In this document: positions 1 to 9,205 of the stretch, in pieces
How positions within the stretch are numbered: the stretch's first letter is position 1
Layout of the letters: each line of letters starts with the position of its first letter
Source of the DNA: Plesiocystis pacifica SIR-1
GTDB taxonomy: Bacteria; Myxococcota_A; Polyangia; Nannocystales; Nannocystaceae
Assembly: GCF_000170895.1 (NCBI RefSeq)
Contig: NZ_ABCS01000040.1
Span: 1-64,000 of the forward strand
Length of the DNA stretch: 64,000 nucleotides
Direction of reading: 5' to 3'
Position numbers and translations under genes: made by a program
The notes under the pieces: model-generated
The model's database searches: none
Seen by the model: the letters and a program-made list of their open reading frames with translations, nothing else
What the model was told of the DNA's origin: nothing

Positions 1-107
1 CCCTTCTACTTTCTCGCAGATCAAGTGGGCAGGAGAGGGTTAGATCGGGCCCGATCGACGAAAAAGTGGATGATGATCGTGCCCCGTTTGCGGGTGGAGG
101 ATCATCC

Positions 108-2318
108 CTACTCCGAGTTCAGCGGGCCGAGTTGCTGGGGCTCCACGGGATACAGAAGGCCCTGCTGGAGAGCCTCCCTCAGTCGAGAGTTTTCAGGCCA
201 CCGCAGGCGCAGGACCTTGGGTGTCACACCCCGTTCACCCGTCTCACTCCAGCTATAGGCGCCCTTCGGCATCGCGTGGACAGGGACCCTGAACAGCGGC
301 GGATCAGGGCTGTCGCCACTTCGAGCATCGGCTACGAACGCGCCGACCCAACGATCAAGCTCGGCGTCCATCGGTCCATAGGCTCCCGTTTGCCACCACC
401 GCTTGGTCCCCGTTGCTTCCACATGAATCGGCCACTCGTCTCCTGGGCGGACACGCATGATGGCCCCCTCATCGAGGACAAAGGTCGTCTCTACGAGTTC
501 ATACTCCTTGGACCACTCTCGCAGGCCATCTTCGGCGATGCTCAACAAGCTGCCGTCAGGGCGCTGGTGAACTGCAAGGATCGAGTGCGGGTGGGCGGGC
601 ACGCGTCGGTACCGATCAAGCGCGCTCCACACGATCAGCTCCCCTCCGCGGGTCCCCGCGAGGAACAGACAGTCACCGCCCTGGCCAAGGGCGAGGCAGG
701 TCAGGTCTTCGTCGATCTCCCTCTCTGGTGTACAGCTTGGTAGGGGCCCGAGTTCGACGCGAACCAGCCCTTGGGCGTGGGCGACCATGAGAGTCCCTTC
801 GTCGAGAAAGACGAGATCCTGCACGCGCTCGACACCCTCCACTTGAACACTCGAGATTTTGTGAGGGCCGTCTGCTCGCACGAACTCGAGCTTCCCCCCA
901 CGTCGAGCGACTGCGAGGTACTTCCCGTTCGGCGAGACTGCAACTCGATCAACCGCGAGCTCGACTTGGACGCGAGCTGAGTCTCCAAAACTCCACGAAG
1001 CAGCCACGGATTCAAGAACGCCGTAGTTCGAGGACTGGCTCCTCTCACGCGTAACCCAGCCATGCTCTTTCGTCCCCAGGACGAAAGCACCCCGCCAGGG
1101 AGCGACGGCAGTCACCTTGTGATGAAATAGCCCGCCGCCGAGTAGTCGCGGCTTGGCGTAGCTTGGTCGAGAAGCCCAAACGAGGCTGGACCCCATTTCT
1201 CCGTGGGAGAGAATGTCAGGGCCGATGAAGGCAAGACTGCTAAAACGACTGATCTGCCCAAGGGGCTCAGGACCCAGGGATTGGTCCTCGCGTGGCTCGT
1301 CGGTACTGGCCGCGTTGCCCATGGACCATAACCAGCTAGATCCTCCAGAACCGAAGTCGCAGTTACTGGTAGTCCACGCGACACGCTCCTCATCGATGAC
1401 CGCAGCACAGATCTTAGATCGGTGTCGTTGCTCGAGTTGAAGTTCCCCGTCCAGAGACCAGCGCTGCAAGCCCCGGTCCATGGCCCCCCAGACCCGGCGG
1501 GTGTCCAGGGGGACCAAGCTCAAGACCAGCCAGCGGGCGTCGGCGAGCACCTCCGGTTCGTCCTGTGTATCCGGTCGCCACAGGCACAAGCGCCCCGCTT
1601 CATCGCCGAATAGATAGCCCCCATGAATCGGGCTGAAGGAGGTGATACGGACCTCGCTGAACTCGGAGGAGCCCACCCTGATCCGGGCGTTACGCAAGCG
1701 TCCTCTCAAGCTCCCGTCGAGGGTCCACACCGATAGCCACCCCCCTTGGGTCGCAGTGGCAAAACGCTCGCTGTCTACGGGGAACACCGCGAGCACCGCC
1801 TCTCCGCTGGGTTCGCGCCAGATCCGTCGTGTCGTCGGCGAGCCAGAGCCGACAGGCATGACACCGTCGTCCGCGTAGGTCCGCAACTTCCCGTAGGCGA
1901 GCAGCGGATCGTCGAGCTGACCGAGGCTCCCGGTGCGAGTCGTTGCAGGTTCGCTGCCGAGGACGAACTCCGGCTGGGCTTGGCGAAGCTCCGCGATGAT
2001 CTCCGCGAAGCGATCGCGCCCGAGCTTGTCTGGGTTGGGCGAAACGTCCAAGCGCAACAGGTGCTCGGCCCCGCCGCGAAGGTCGATGAGGCGCGCCCGG
2101 ACCTCGCCCGCGTAGAAGCCCGGTTTCCAGCGCCAGCAGGATCGCCCAGCGCCGTGCTCGACCAGGACATGCTCGTCATCGATCTCGAGGCGCCAGTGCT
2201 CGCCCTCGATCGCCAGCTCAGCCTCGACGAGCTCGCGGAAGCCCTCGATGGGTTCGCGCATGTCGACGAGGTCGAACTCCAGATCGGGGCGAGGCCGCGC
2301 GTGCAGGTTCAGCGCCAA
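108..2318 (-). CDS. DUF2357-like N-terminus fused to WD40-like beta-propeller; partner of McrB-like ATPase
   Basis: 736 aa, second gene of a two-gene minus-strand operon; its start overlaps the McrB-like gene by 10 bp. The start is TTG, supported by a GGGGAG Shine-Dalgarno 8 nt upstream; an ATG 57 nt downstream is the alternative. Residues ~50-125 (YAGEVRARLIDLRGG ... SPNPDKLGRDRFAEIIAEL) resemble the DUF2357 domain found in McrC-like partners of McrB ATPases. From about residue 180 onward the protein is made of repeated WD40-like blades (W-SLDG, GGYLFGDEAGRLCLWRPD, AVSPNGKYLAVARRGG). I see no PD-(D/E)XK motif, so the usual nuclease half of a McrC/DUF2357 protein seems replaced by a propeller. 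By family analogy it may act as a sensor or adaptor for the ATPase. The DUF2357 call is moderate; the propeller call is stronger. Confidence 0.6.
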   Translation of the reverse strand: MALNLHARPRPDLEFDLVDMREPIEGFRELVEAELAIEGEHWRLEIDDEHVLVEHGAGRSCWRWKPGFYAGEVRARLIDLRGGAEHLLRLDVSPNPDKLGRDRFAEIIAELRQAQPEFVLGSEPATTRTGSLGQLDDPLLAYGKLRTYADDGVMPVGSGSPTTRRIWREPSGEAVLAVFPVDSERFATATQGGWLSVWTLDGSLRGRLRNARIRVGSSEFSEVRITSFSPIHGGYLFGDEAGRLCLWRPDTQDEPEVLADARWLVLSLVPLDTRRVWGAMDRGLQRWSLDGELQLEQRHRSKICAAVIDEERVAWTTSNCDFGSGGSSWLWSMGNAASTDEPREDQSLGPEPLGQISRFSSLAFIGPDILSHGEMGSSLVWASRPSYAKPRLLGGGLFHHKVTAVAPWRGAFVLGTKEHGWVTRERSQSSNYGVLESVAASWSFGDSARVQVELAVDRVAVSPNGKYLAVARRGGKLEFVRADGPHKISSVQVEGVERVQDLVFLDEGTLMVAHAQGLVRVELGPLPSCTPEREIDEDLTCLALGQGGDCLFLAGTRGGELIVWSALDRYRRVPAHPHSILAVHQRPDGSLLSIAEDGLREWSKEYELVETTFVLDEGAIMRVRPGDEWPIHVEATGTKRWWQTGAYGPMDAELDRWVGAFVADARSGDSPDPPLFRVPVHAMPKGAYSWSETGERGVTPKVLRLRWPENSRLREALQQGLLYPVEPQQLGPLNSE

Positions 2319-4561
2319 AAACGCGCGCTCCCCGTGGTTGTGAGGTCATGCGCGAGTTGCTCGAGCTTGTTCAGGCAACGGTCGAGCTTGTGACGCTTGG
2401 CGACCTTTTTGGTCTCGTCGAGGGCGGCGCGGAAGCGGGGCGAGTCGTCGCCGCGCAGCTTGGGCACGATCTTGGCGTAAACGATCGCGTCCAGGGCCGC
2501 GTGGAACTCCAGCTGGCCGCCGTGCTCCTGGTTGCGAGCGAGAAAGTCGACGACGTCATCGACCACGCGCCAGCCAAAGTGCAGGCGCGCGGGCATCAGC
2601 GCCTGCATGAGCTCAGTCAACGCCGTCCGCAGCCGCTCTGTATCCTGCTTGCCGAGCTTGCTCCGGTCCCAGCCGGTGTAGTCGTTGATGTCGATGTCCC
2701 AGAACTCGAGGGTGAAGGCGCGATCGAGGACCTTGTCCGAGAGCCCGTGGGTGGTCTCGTCCATGTTGACGGTGCCGATGATTACGAGGTTGCTCGGGTA
2801 GGGGATCCGTTTCTCGACACCGTCATGCATGTCCCCCTCGCTGTGGAGGTCGATGCGATTCCCCGTCTCCATCGCCGACAGCAGCGGCGCGAGGTACTGC
2901 TCCGGGCGGGAGAGGTTCATCTCGTCGAGGATCAGCACGTGGGGCTCCTCAGGCTTGCTCACGGCTTGACGGAGGAACTCGAGCACCGGGGTTCGGACGT
3001 ACGCCGTGGGCTGAATCGGGTTGATGTAGCCGAGCAGCGGCCCAGGGTCGTACCAACCAGGCTGGACGGCGATGATCTTGACCCGTGTGCGCGCAGCCTC
3101 GCCGCCACCGGTAAGCGCGAGGCCGTACTGATGGGCGAGTTGGGTCTTACCTGCGCCAGATAGACCTGTGAGCACGGCAAAGTGCCGGCGTGGGTGGGCC
3201 CAGAGGCCGGCGTGGAGCTCGGCCACGAGGGCCTTGGGGAAGTTGTAGGTCAACCCGGCGTAGAGCTGCTCGAAGGGAGGCTTTTGAATACCACTGACGT
3301 CGGTCGTGAGAGCTCCGTCGTCCTCGTCAGGCTCGCCTCCGTCATCCGGCTCGTCGATCGGTTCGAGGATCGCCGGCTCCCAGTGGATCTGCTTTGCCCA
3401 CGCCTGACCACGATCGGTCAAGACCCACAGCCCGTTGTCGCGCTCGAACAGACCGAGGTTGAGGAGCCAGTACACGATCGAGTGGGGGGCAAACAGAGCT
3501 GTCCAGCCCGGGTTGGCTCTTTGGATCGCGCGCTTGAGCTCGCCATCCTCGACCGGCCCGCGGTCGCGTACGTGGACGAGGGCGAGGTCGACTCCGAGCA
3601 CGCGCGTGAGCAACCACTTGGAGAGCTCGTCGGGGTCGCCTGTCTCCAGCGCTGCGCGGCCAGATGGCGTCAGCTTGTAGATGCCATTGACACGTTCGAT
3701 TGCGCCAAACTCGCCTCGTAACACGTTGATGGTCGTGCCGTGGCTCGAGTCCTTCTTGCTGGGGTTCTCCGTGCGCAGAAAGTCAATGAAGTCCTCGCGG
3801 GTCAGACCCTCCTCGACGGCCTGGAGGATGGCGAGCATCGACTGGAAGTAGCCTTTGAAGGCGGTCAAGCCTTTGCGGCGCCGGGCGGCCGGCAAAGGCT
3901 TGAGCTTCGCCTCGCCTGCCTCGTCCACGACCTCGGTGACGTCTTCTTCTGTCTCGGCCTTGCTTCGGTGCAGGTGCATCAGCCACGGTAGGCTCATGCG
4001 GGCTGCGAGCGCGTCGTAGTCGTCGTGGGCGACGGGGCCGAGGACGTCGTTGAGGCGGCCAACGATCGCCCGGTTGACCGCGAGTGCCCCTTTGGGAGGG
4101 TCGGCGAGGAACCAGCCCGCGAACTCGTGCAGTATCCGACGGCTGGCGAGGGTCGTGAACTCGGTCGGAAACAGGGCGGAGAGCAGCCGGAGGATCTTCA
4201 GCCACGGGGTGCGGCGGCCCTCGAACTGGGCTACGAGGCGGTCGAAGATGGTCTTGATCTGCGCGGCCTTGGTGACCTTGCCCTCGGGGAGGGAGCCCAT
4301 CGCTTCGGTGGCGAGCCACTCTCGGAACACCTCGTCGTCGAGGGCGACGTCGACCTTGACCGAACCCATGCTGGTGCTGGTGATCGCCTCGGACTCCCAT
4401 AGCTTGCGCTGGAACTCACGCGTTCGTCGGAGCTCGAGCGGCGCCTGCGCGACCTCCCGAAGCAAGGTGGCAGCGCGCTGGCGCCAGCCCGAGACCCAGT
4501 CGGGGAGCTTGGCCTCGACGGTGTTGCAGAGCGAACGGAGGTCGTCGTCGGTGTAGGCCAT
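2309..4561 (-). CDS. McrB-like AAA+ NTPase with N-terminal winged-helix region
   Basis: 750 aa. The start chosen is ATG at 4561 (MAYTDDDLRS); an upstream ATG at 4585 adds eight residues. The C-terminal AAA+ domain has Walker A GLSGAGKT (residues ~466-473), Walker B LILDEMNLS (~546) and a sensor stretch IIGTVNMDETTHGLSDK, the layout of McrB/MoxR-type motor proteins. Residues ~230-390 look like one or two winged-helix modules (GIYKLTPSGRAAL; GLWVLTDRGQAW), plausibly contacting DNA or the partner. McrB proteins are GTP/ATP-driven motors that need a partner to cleave modified or foreign DNA; here the partner is the overlapping propeller protein. The gene is divergent from the type I R-M operon, with only 33 bp between start codons. 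The AAA+ call is firm; the substrate is unknown. Confidence 0.75.
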   Translation of the reverse strand: MAYTDDDLRSLCNTVEAKLPDWVSGWRQRAATLLREVAQAPLELRRTREFQRKLWESEAITSTSMGSVKVDVALDDEVFREWLATEAMGSLPEGKVTKAAQIKTIFDRLVAQFEGRRTPWLKILRLLSALFPTEFTTLASRRILHEFAGWFLADPPKGALAVNRAIVGRLNDVLGPVAHDDYDALAARMSLPWLMHLHRSKAETEEDVTEVVDEAGEAKLKPLPAARRRKGLTAFKGYFQSMLAILQAVEEGLTREDFIDFLRTENPSKKDSSHGTTINVLRGEFGAIERVNGIYKLTPSGRAALETGDPDELSKWLLTRVLGVDLALVHVRDRGPVEDGELKRAIQRANPGWTALFAPHSIVYWLLNLGLFERDNGLWVLTDRGQAWAKQIHWEPAILEPIDEPDDGGEPDEDDGALTTDVSGIQKPPFEQLYAGLTYNFPKALVAELHAGLWAHPRRHFAVLTGLSGAGKTQLAHQYGLALTGGGEAARTRVKIIAVQPGWYDPGPLLGYINPIQPTAYVRTPVLEFLRQAVSKPEEPHVLILDEMNLSRPEQYLAPLLSAMETGNRIDLHSEGDMHDGVEKRIPYPSNLVIIGTVNMDETTHGLSDKVLDRAFTLEFWDIDINDYTGWDRSKLGKQDTERLRTALTELMQALMPARLHFGWRVVDDVVDFLARNQEHGGQLEFHAALDAIVYAKIVPKLRGDDSPRFRAALDETKKVAKRHKLDRCLNKLEQLAHDLTTTGSARFWR

Positions 4562-4594
4562 GGTCGAGCTTCGATCTAGTAACATGCGCGCCGA
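4562..4594. promoter_or_regulatory. 33-bp divergent start-to-start gap between McrB-like and hsdM genes
   Basis: Only 33 bp separate the ATG of the McrB-like gene and the GTG of the first hsdM. Two conventional promoters cannot fit, so each promoter must lie partly inside the opposite gene or the mRNAs must be nearly leaderless. Transcription of the two systems is therefore probably mutually constrained. No confident -10/-35 pair was identified. Confidence 0.35.
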
Positions 4595-6478
4595 GTGCCC
4601 AGGCCCACGAAACGCTCATGTCTCGAAACCCTGACCCGCGCGAGCCTGCTCGAGCTTGCCTCTGCTTTCGACGTTGAGGTCAGCAAGCGTGCCCGACACG
4701 ACGTGCTCGTGGACGCGTTGATGAGCCGGCGCTCGGCCAAGCTGCGCGAGGTCTTGGACAGACTGCTCCTCAAGGACCTGAAGGCCATCTGTGACACTCA
4801 TGGCCTCGATCGAAAGGCACGCGCCAAAGCCACGCTCATCGCGCGGATCCTTGGCGAGGATGATCCGCCGGTGGTGACCAAGTCCAAGGCCAAGACGAAG
4901 CCCAAGTCCAAGCCCAAAGCGCAGTTGAAGACCGCACGCCCCCGCCAGGGCGAGCTCCCCCTTGGACTGAGCGGGGGCGCCGAGCAAGTCGAGCAGGTCA
5001 ATCTATCCAAGCTCGAGTCCCACCTGTGGGAGGCCGCCAACATCCTCCGCGGCAGCCCCGTCGACCGCACGGACTGGAAGAGCTACATCCTGCCGCTTCT
5101 GTTCTTCAAGCGCATCTGCGACGCATGGGACGAAGAGCGCGAGGACATGCTGAAGGCCTACGACGGGCAGGTGTTCCCCGACGAGTTCCGCTTCGATGTG
5201 CCCGATGGTTGCCATTGGCGAGTGGTCCGCGGGGCTACCAAGCACGTCGGCAAGGCCATCCGCGACGCCATGCGTGGGATCGAACAGGCCAACCAGGACA
5301 AGCTCCTCGGCGTGTTTGGTGACGCGTCGTGGACCAACAAGGAGCGCCTGCCCGATGACCTGCTCAAGGACCTGATCGAGCACTTCTCCAAGCTGTCGCT
5401 GGGCAACAAGGCCGTCAAAAACGACGTCATCGGCGACGCCTACGAGTACCTGATCAAGAAGTTCGCCGACTCGACCAACAAGAAGGCAGGCGAGTTCTAT
5501 ACCCCGCGGAGCGTCGTGCGCCTGATGGTCGATACCCTCGATCCCCAGGAGGGCGAGACGATCTACGACCCCGCCTGCGGCACGGGCGGCATGCTGCTCG
5601 CGGCGGTCGAGCACGTCAAAGACGCAGGCGGCGATCCGCGGACCTTCTTTGGCAAGCTCTTTGGCCAGGAGAAGAACCTGACCACGGCGTCCGTGGCCCG
5701 GATGAACCTGCAGCTGCATGGCGTGGAGGAGTTCGACATCCGGCGCGGGGACACGCTGCGCCGTCCGGCCTTTGCCTCCGCCGAAGACCACAGCCTGCGG
5801 CAGTTCGACATCGTGCTGGCCAACCCGCCCTTTTCGCTGAAGAACTGGGGGCGCGATGTCTGGGAGAGCGACCCCTGGGGGCGGGCCTTCGCCGGGCTGC
5901 CCACGGATAAGTCCGGCGACTTTGCGTGGGTCCAGCACATGGTCAAGTCGATGGCCCCCGGGCATGGGCGCATGGCGGTCGTGCTTCCCCAGGGCGCGCT
6001 GTTTCGCGGCGGGGCCGAGGGCAAGATCCGCAAGAAGCTGCTCGAGCTCGACCGCATCGAGGTCGTCATCGGCCTGGCCCCGAACCTCTTTTATGGCACG
6101 GGGTTGGCCGCCTGCATCCTCGTGCTGCGCATGACCAAGCCCGCAGCGCGAAAAAAGAAGGTGCTCGTCGTCGATGGCTCCTCGCTATTTCGCAAGGGTC
6201 GGGCCCAAAACCACCTCGAGCCTGAGCACGGCGCCCAGATGCTGTCTTGGGTGCGGGCCTTCGAGGATGTCGAAGACCGCGCTCGGGTGGTCAGCCTGGA
6301 TGAGATCGAAGAAGAGGACTGGACTTTGAACATCAGCCGCTACGTACTGCCTCCGATCGGCAAGGACATCCCGCCGCTGCCCGAAGCCGTCGCGGACTTC
6401 AAGGCGGCCCTGGCCCGGTGCCGCGAGGCCGAGGAGGCCCTGCGGCGAGAGATGAACGAGGGCGGGTGGCTGGCATGA
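4595..6478 (+). CDS. hsdM: Type I R-M DNA methyltransferase subunit 1 with SAP-like N-terminal extension
   Basis: 627 aa, GTG start. Residues ~1-90 hold two short helical repeats (LTRASLLELASAFDVEVS; LLLKDLKAICDTHGLDRK) like SAP/Rho-N DNA-binding modules, then a Lys-rich linker (~95-115). The HsdM N-terminal helical domain follows (LESHLWEAANILRGS, LPLLFFKRICDAWDEE) and then the N6-adenine MTase domain with motif I DPACGTGGM (~325) and motif IV NPPF (410-413). This should bind AdoMet and methylate adenine as part of an M2S or M2R2S complex. It overlaps the next gene, a second hsdM, by ATGA. The ~115-residue extension is absent from typical HsdM (about 500 aa) and from its neighbour. The HsdM call is very secure; the SAP assignment is tentative. 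Confidence 0.93.
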   Translation: MPRPTKRSCLETLTRASLLELASAFDVEVSKRARHDVLVDALMSRRSAKLREVLDRLLLKDLKAICDTHGLDRKARAKATLIARILGEDDPPVVTKSKAKTKPKSKPKAQLKTARPRQGELPLGLSGGAEQVEQVNLSKLESHLWEAANILRGSPVDRTDWKSYILPLLFFKRICDAWDEEREDMLKAYDGQVFPDEFRFDVPDGCHWRVVRGATKHVGKAIRDAMRGIEQANQDKLLGVFGDASWTNKERLPDDLLKDLIEHFSKLSLGNKAVKNDVIGDAYEYLIKKFADSTNKKAGEFYTPRSVVRLMVDTLDPQEGETIYDPACGTGGMLLAAVEHVKDAGGDPRTFFGKLFGQEKNLTTASVARMNLQLHGVEEFDIRRGDTLRRPAFASAEDHSLRQFDIVLANPPFSLKNWGRDVWESDPWGRAFAGLPTDKSGDFAWVQHMVKSMAPGHGRMAVVLPQGALFRGGAEGKIRKKLLELDRIEVVIGLAPNLFYGTGLAACILVLRMTKPAARKKKVLVVDGSSLFRKGRAQNHLEPEHGAQMLSWVRAFEDVEDRARVVSLDEIEEEDWTLNISRYVLPPIGKDIPPLPEAVADFKAALARCREAEEALRREMNEGGWLA

Positions 6479-8001
6479 GCGACACGCTGACCCAAGACGA
6501 GCTCGAGTCCTATCTGTGGGGCGCAGCGACGATCCTCCGGGGCCTCGTGGACGCGGGGGACTACAAGCAGTTCATTTTCCCGCTGGTGTTCTACAAGCGC
6601 CTGTCCGACGTGTGGGACGAGGACTACGCCGAGGCGCTGGCCGACTACGATGACAGCGAGGAGCTGGCCCTGGCTCAAGCCAATGAGCGCTTCGTCATCC
6701 CCGAGGGCGCGCACTGGAACGACCTGCGCAAGGCGGCCAAGAACGTGGGCAAGGCCATTCAGGACGCGATGCGGGCGATCGAGGCCGCCAACCCCGGTCG
6801 GCTCGAGGGGATCTTTGGGGACGCGCCGTGGACCAACAAAAACCGGCTTCCGGATCACACGCTCAAGAGTTTGTTGGAGCACTTTTCTGGCCAAGTCTTG
6901 TCGATCGCGCGGGTGCCAGAGGACATGCTGGGGGACGGCTACGAGTATTTGGTGGGGAAGTTTGCCGACGACGGTGGGAGCACGGCGCAGGAGTTTTATA
7001 CCAATCGGACCCTGGTTCACCTCATGGCGCAGATGCTGAAGCCGCAGGACGGTGAGAGCATCTACGACCCCACTTGTGGGACCGGCGGGATGCTGTTGTC
7101 GGCGCTGGCCGAGGTCAGGCGCACGGGGGGCGATCAGCGCACGCTCGGGCTCTATGGGCAGGAGCGCAACCACATGACGGCGTCCATCGCCCGCATGAAC
7201 CTGGTGCTTCATGGGGTCGAGGACTTCGAGATTAAGCGGGGGGATACCTTGGCTCGTCCGCGCTTTGTCGAGGGGGACCGGCTGCGGACCTTTGATGTGG
7301 TGTTGGCGAATCCGCCCTACTCGATCAAGCGGTGGAACCGGGAGGCGTGGGGGGCGGATGCGTGGGGGCGGAACTTTTTGGGGACGCCGCCGCAGGGGAG
7401 GGCGGACTATGCGTTTTTTCAGCATATTTTGAAGAGCATGGATCCGGAGACTGGGCGCTGTGCGATTCTGTTTCCGCATGGGGTGTTGTTTCGGAAGGCC
7501 GAACAGGATCTACGCCAGAAACTGGTCGAGGCTGACCTCGTGGAGTGTGTGCTGGGGCTGGGGCCGAATCTGTTCTTCAACTCGCCGATGGAAGCGTGTG
7601 TCGTTTTTTGCCGGAGTGAGAAGCCTGCGGCGCGGAAGGGTCGAATCTTGTTCATCGATGCGGTGAACGAGATCGCCCGCGAGCGGGCTGTCAGCTTTCT
7701 CAGGCCCGAGCATCAGCAGCGCATCTTCGGCGCATATGAAGCTTTCGGCGACGAATCGTCGTTCTCGAAGGTGGCGACACTGGACGAGGTCGCGGCGCGA
7801 GGCCACAACCTATCTATCCCCCTCTATGTCAAGCGGGTAGTGAAGAAGAAGAAGAAGAAGGCTGCGGAGGACTCGGGCGCTCGCTCGCTGTCTGAGGTCT
7901 GGACCGAGTGGGAGCAGGAGGACCGTGCCTTTTGGCAGCAGATGGATGTACTCGTGGATACGCTGAACGATCTTGTGAGCGAGGAGGGTGCCCGTGGGTG
8001 A
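6475..8001 (+). CDS. hsdM: Type I R-M DNA methyltransferase subunit 2 (second, divergent HsdM)
   Basis: 508 aa, starting at the ATG of the ATGA overlap with the first hsdM. It has the HsdM N-terminal domain (LESYLWGAATILRGL, FPLVFYKRLSDVWDED), motif I DPTCGTGGM (~198-206) and motif IV NPPY (279-282), so it appears catalytically intact. It is clearly homologous to the preceding protein but lacks its SAP-like extension and differs throughout, so it is not a recent tandem duplicate. Near the C-terminus an (AAG)6 tract at 7843-7860 encodes six lysines. Two intact HsdM genes in one operon with one hsdS suggest a heteromeric M1-M2-S methylase, perhaps one subunit per target half-site. That is inference; the two could also work alternatively. 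Confidence 0.92.
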   Translation: MSDTLTQDELESYLWGAATILRGLVDAGDYKQFIFPLVFYKRLSDVWDEDYAEALADYDDSEELALAQANERFVIPEGAHWNDLRKAAKNVGKAIQDAMRAIEAANPGRLEGIFGDAPWTNKNRLPDHTLKSLLEHFSGQVLSIARVPEDMLGDGYEYLVGKFADDGGSTAQEFYTNRTLVHLMAQMLKPQDGESIYDPTCGTGGMLLSALAEVRRTGGDQRTLGLYGQERNHMTASIARMNLVLHGVEDFEIKRGDTLARPRFVEGDRLRTFDVVLANPPYSIKRWNREAWGADAWGRNFLGTPPQGRADYAFFQHILKSMDPETGRCAILFPHGVLFRKAEQDLRQKLVEADLVECVLGLGPNLFFNSPMEACVVFCRSEKPAARKGRILFIDAVNEIARERAVSFLRPEHQQRIFGAYEAFGDESSFSKVATLDEVAARGHNLSIPLYVKRVVKKKKKKAAEDSGARSLSEVWTEWEQEDRAFWQQMDVLVDTLNDLVSEEGARG

Positions 8002-9205
8002 ACTCAAGTCGGGATGGCGGCGGGTCAAGTTCGGAGACGTTGTTCGCCAGGTCAAGGACAAGGTTCCAGCCAAAGAGTCAGGCCTTAGCCGCTACATCGC
8101 GGGCGAGCATATGGACACCAATGACCTGCGGTTACGTCGATGGGGCGAGATCAACGACGACTACCTTGGGCCTGCATTCCATATCCGGTTCCGGCCTGGT
8201 CAAGTGCTCTATGGGTCACGACGAACCTATTTGCGAAAGGTCGCAGTTGCTGGGTTCGATGGTGTCTGTGCGAATACGACCTTCGTCGTCGAGAGTAAGA
8301 GCCCAGGGATCTTGCTGCCCGAGCTATTGCCGTTCATCATGACGACCGAGGCTTTCCACGAGCACTCAGTGAGGGAGTCGAAAGGCTCGGTTAACCCTTA
8401 CGTAAACTTCTCCGACCTTGCATGGTACGAGTTCGCGCTGCCACCGCTGGAGGAGCAAGGCAAGATCTCACGAATCCTGCAGCGTTCCGCCGAACTCCAA
8501 GCCTCATATGCAGACTTGGTCCAGGTGGCCAAGACCACTCATCGTTCCTTCGTAGACCAGACACTGGGATATGGGGCGCAACGCCCATGCTTTGAAAAGG
8601 AACCTCCGAGCATTCGCAGGGGCTGGGCCTATCAACCGATTGAGGCGCTCTGCGAGGCGCTTGTCGACTGTCTGCATCGCACACCGAAATACTCGAAGGC
8701 AGGGTTTCCTGCAATCCGCACCGCAGATGTCGAACCAGGGTTCCTGCGCTGGGAGACGGCTCGACGTGTCCCTGAGAGCGAGTATCTCATCCAAACAACA
8801 AGGCTTCGACCAAAGCCAGGCGACGTGTTGTTTTCGCGAGAGGGAGAACGGATGGGGATGGCTGCGCTTGTACCCGAAGGCGTTTCCCTGTGTATCTCGC
8901 AGCGCATGATGCATCTGCGGCCCAAGCCAAATTTCCCTGCCAACCTGCTTATGGAATACCTGAATTCCTCGTGGGCTCAGAGGCAGATTTTGATGCACAA
9001 GAGTGGCTCCACGTCACCACACATCAATGTGGCTGACGTTCGGCGTCTCATGGTGCCCGTCCCTCCGAGGCCACTGTGGCCCCGTTTTTCTGACGATTGT
9101 GCTGAGCTGCTTGCATCCGTCGCTCAAGCAGAATCTAGGTCGGTTCGAGCCACCGAGGTCTGCGTCGCAGTCCGCGAAGACCTATTAGCAAGGGCTAACG
9201 CATGA
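7988..9205 (+). CDS. hsdS: Type I R-M specificity subunit HsdS
   Basis: 405 aa, GTG start overlapping the end of hsdM2 by 14 bp; a second GTG two codons on is possible. The layout is two target-recognition domains with conserved spacers: TRD1 begins GWRRVKFGDVVRQVKDKV, and the helical conserved region LPPLEEQGKISRILQRSAELQ lies near residue 155. TRD2 covers ~215-375 and ends in MVPVPPRPLWPRFSDDCAELLAS. The length is normal for a two-TRD HsdS recognising a bipartite site. It directs both HsdM subunits and HsdR to the target. No recombinase, inverted repeat or second S gene was seen, so shuffling of specificity is not indicated. G+C is visibly lower than in hsdR, consistent with rapid diversification or exchange of the S gene. 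Confidence 0.92.
   Translation: MPVGELKSGWRRVKFGDVVRQVKDKVPAKESGLSRYIAGEHMDTNDLRLRRWGEINDDYLGPAFHIRFRPGQVLYGSRRTYLRKVAVAGFDGVCANTTFVVESKSPGILLPELLPFIMTTEAFHEHSVRESKGSVNPYVNFSDLAWYEFALPPLEEQGKISRILQRSAELQASYADLVQVAKTTHRSFVDQTLGYGAQRPCFEKEPPSIRRGWAYQPIEALCEALVDCLHRTPKYSKAGFPAIRTADVEPGFLRWETARRVPESEYLIQTTRLRPKPGDVLFSREGERMGMAALVPEGVSLCISQRMMHLRPKPNFPANLLMEYLNSSWAQRQILMHKSGSTSPHINVADVRRLMVPVPPRPLWPRFSDDCAELLASVAQAESRSVRATEVCVAVREDLLARANA

Noticed and set aside
43-56. Palindrome GATCGGGCCCGATC after the propeller gene
   Set aside because: Loop-less palindrome with no T-run in the direction of transcription; not convincing as a terminator or regulatory site.
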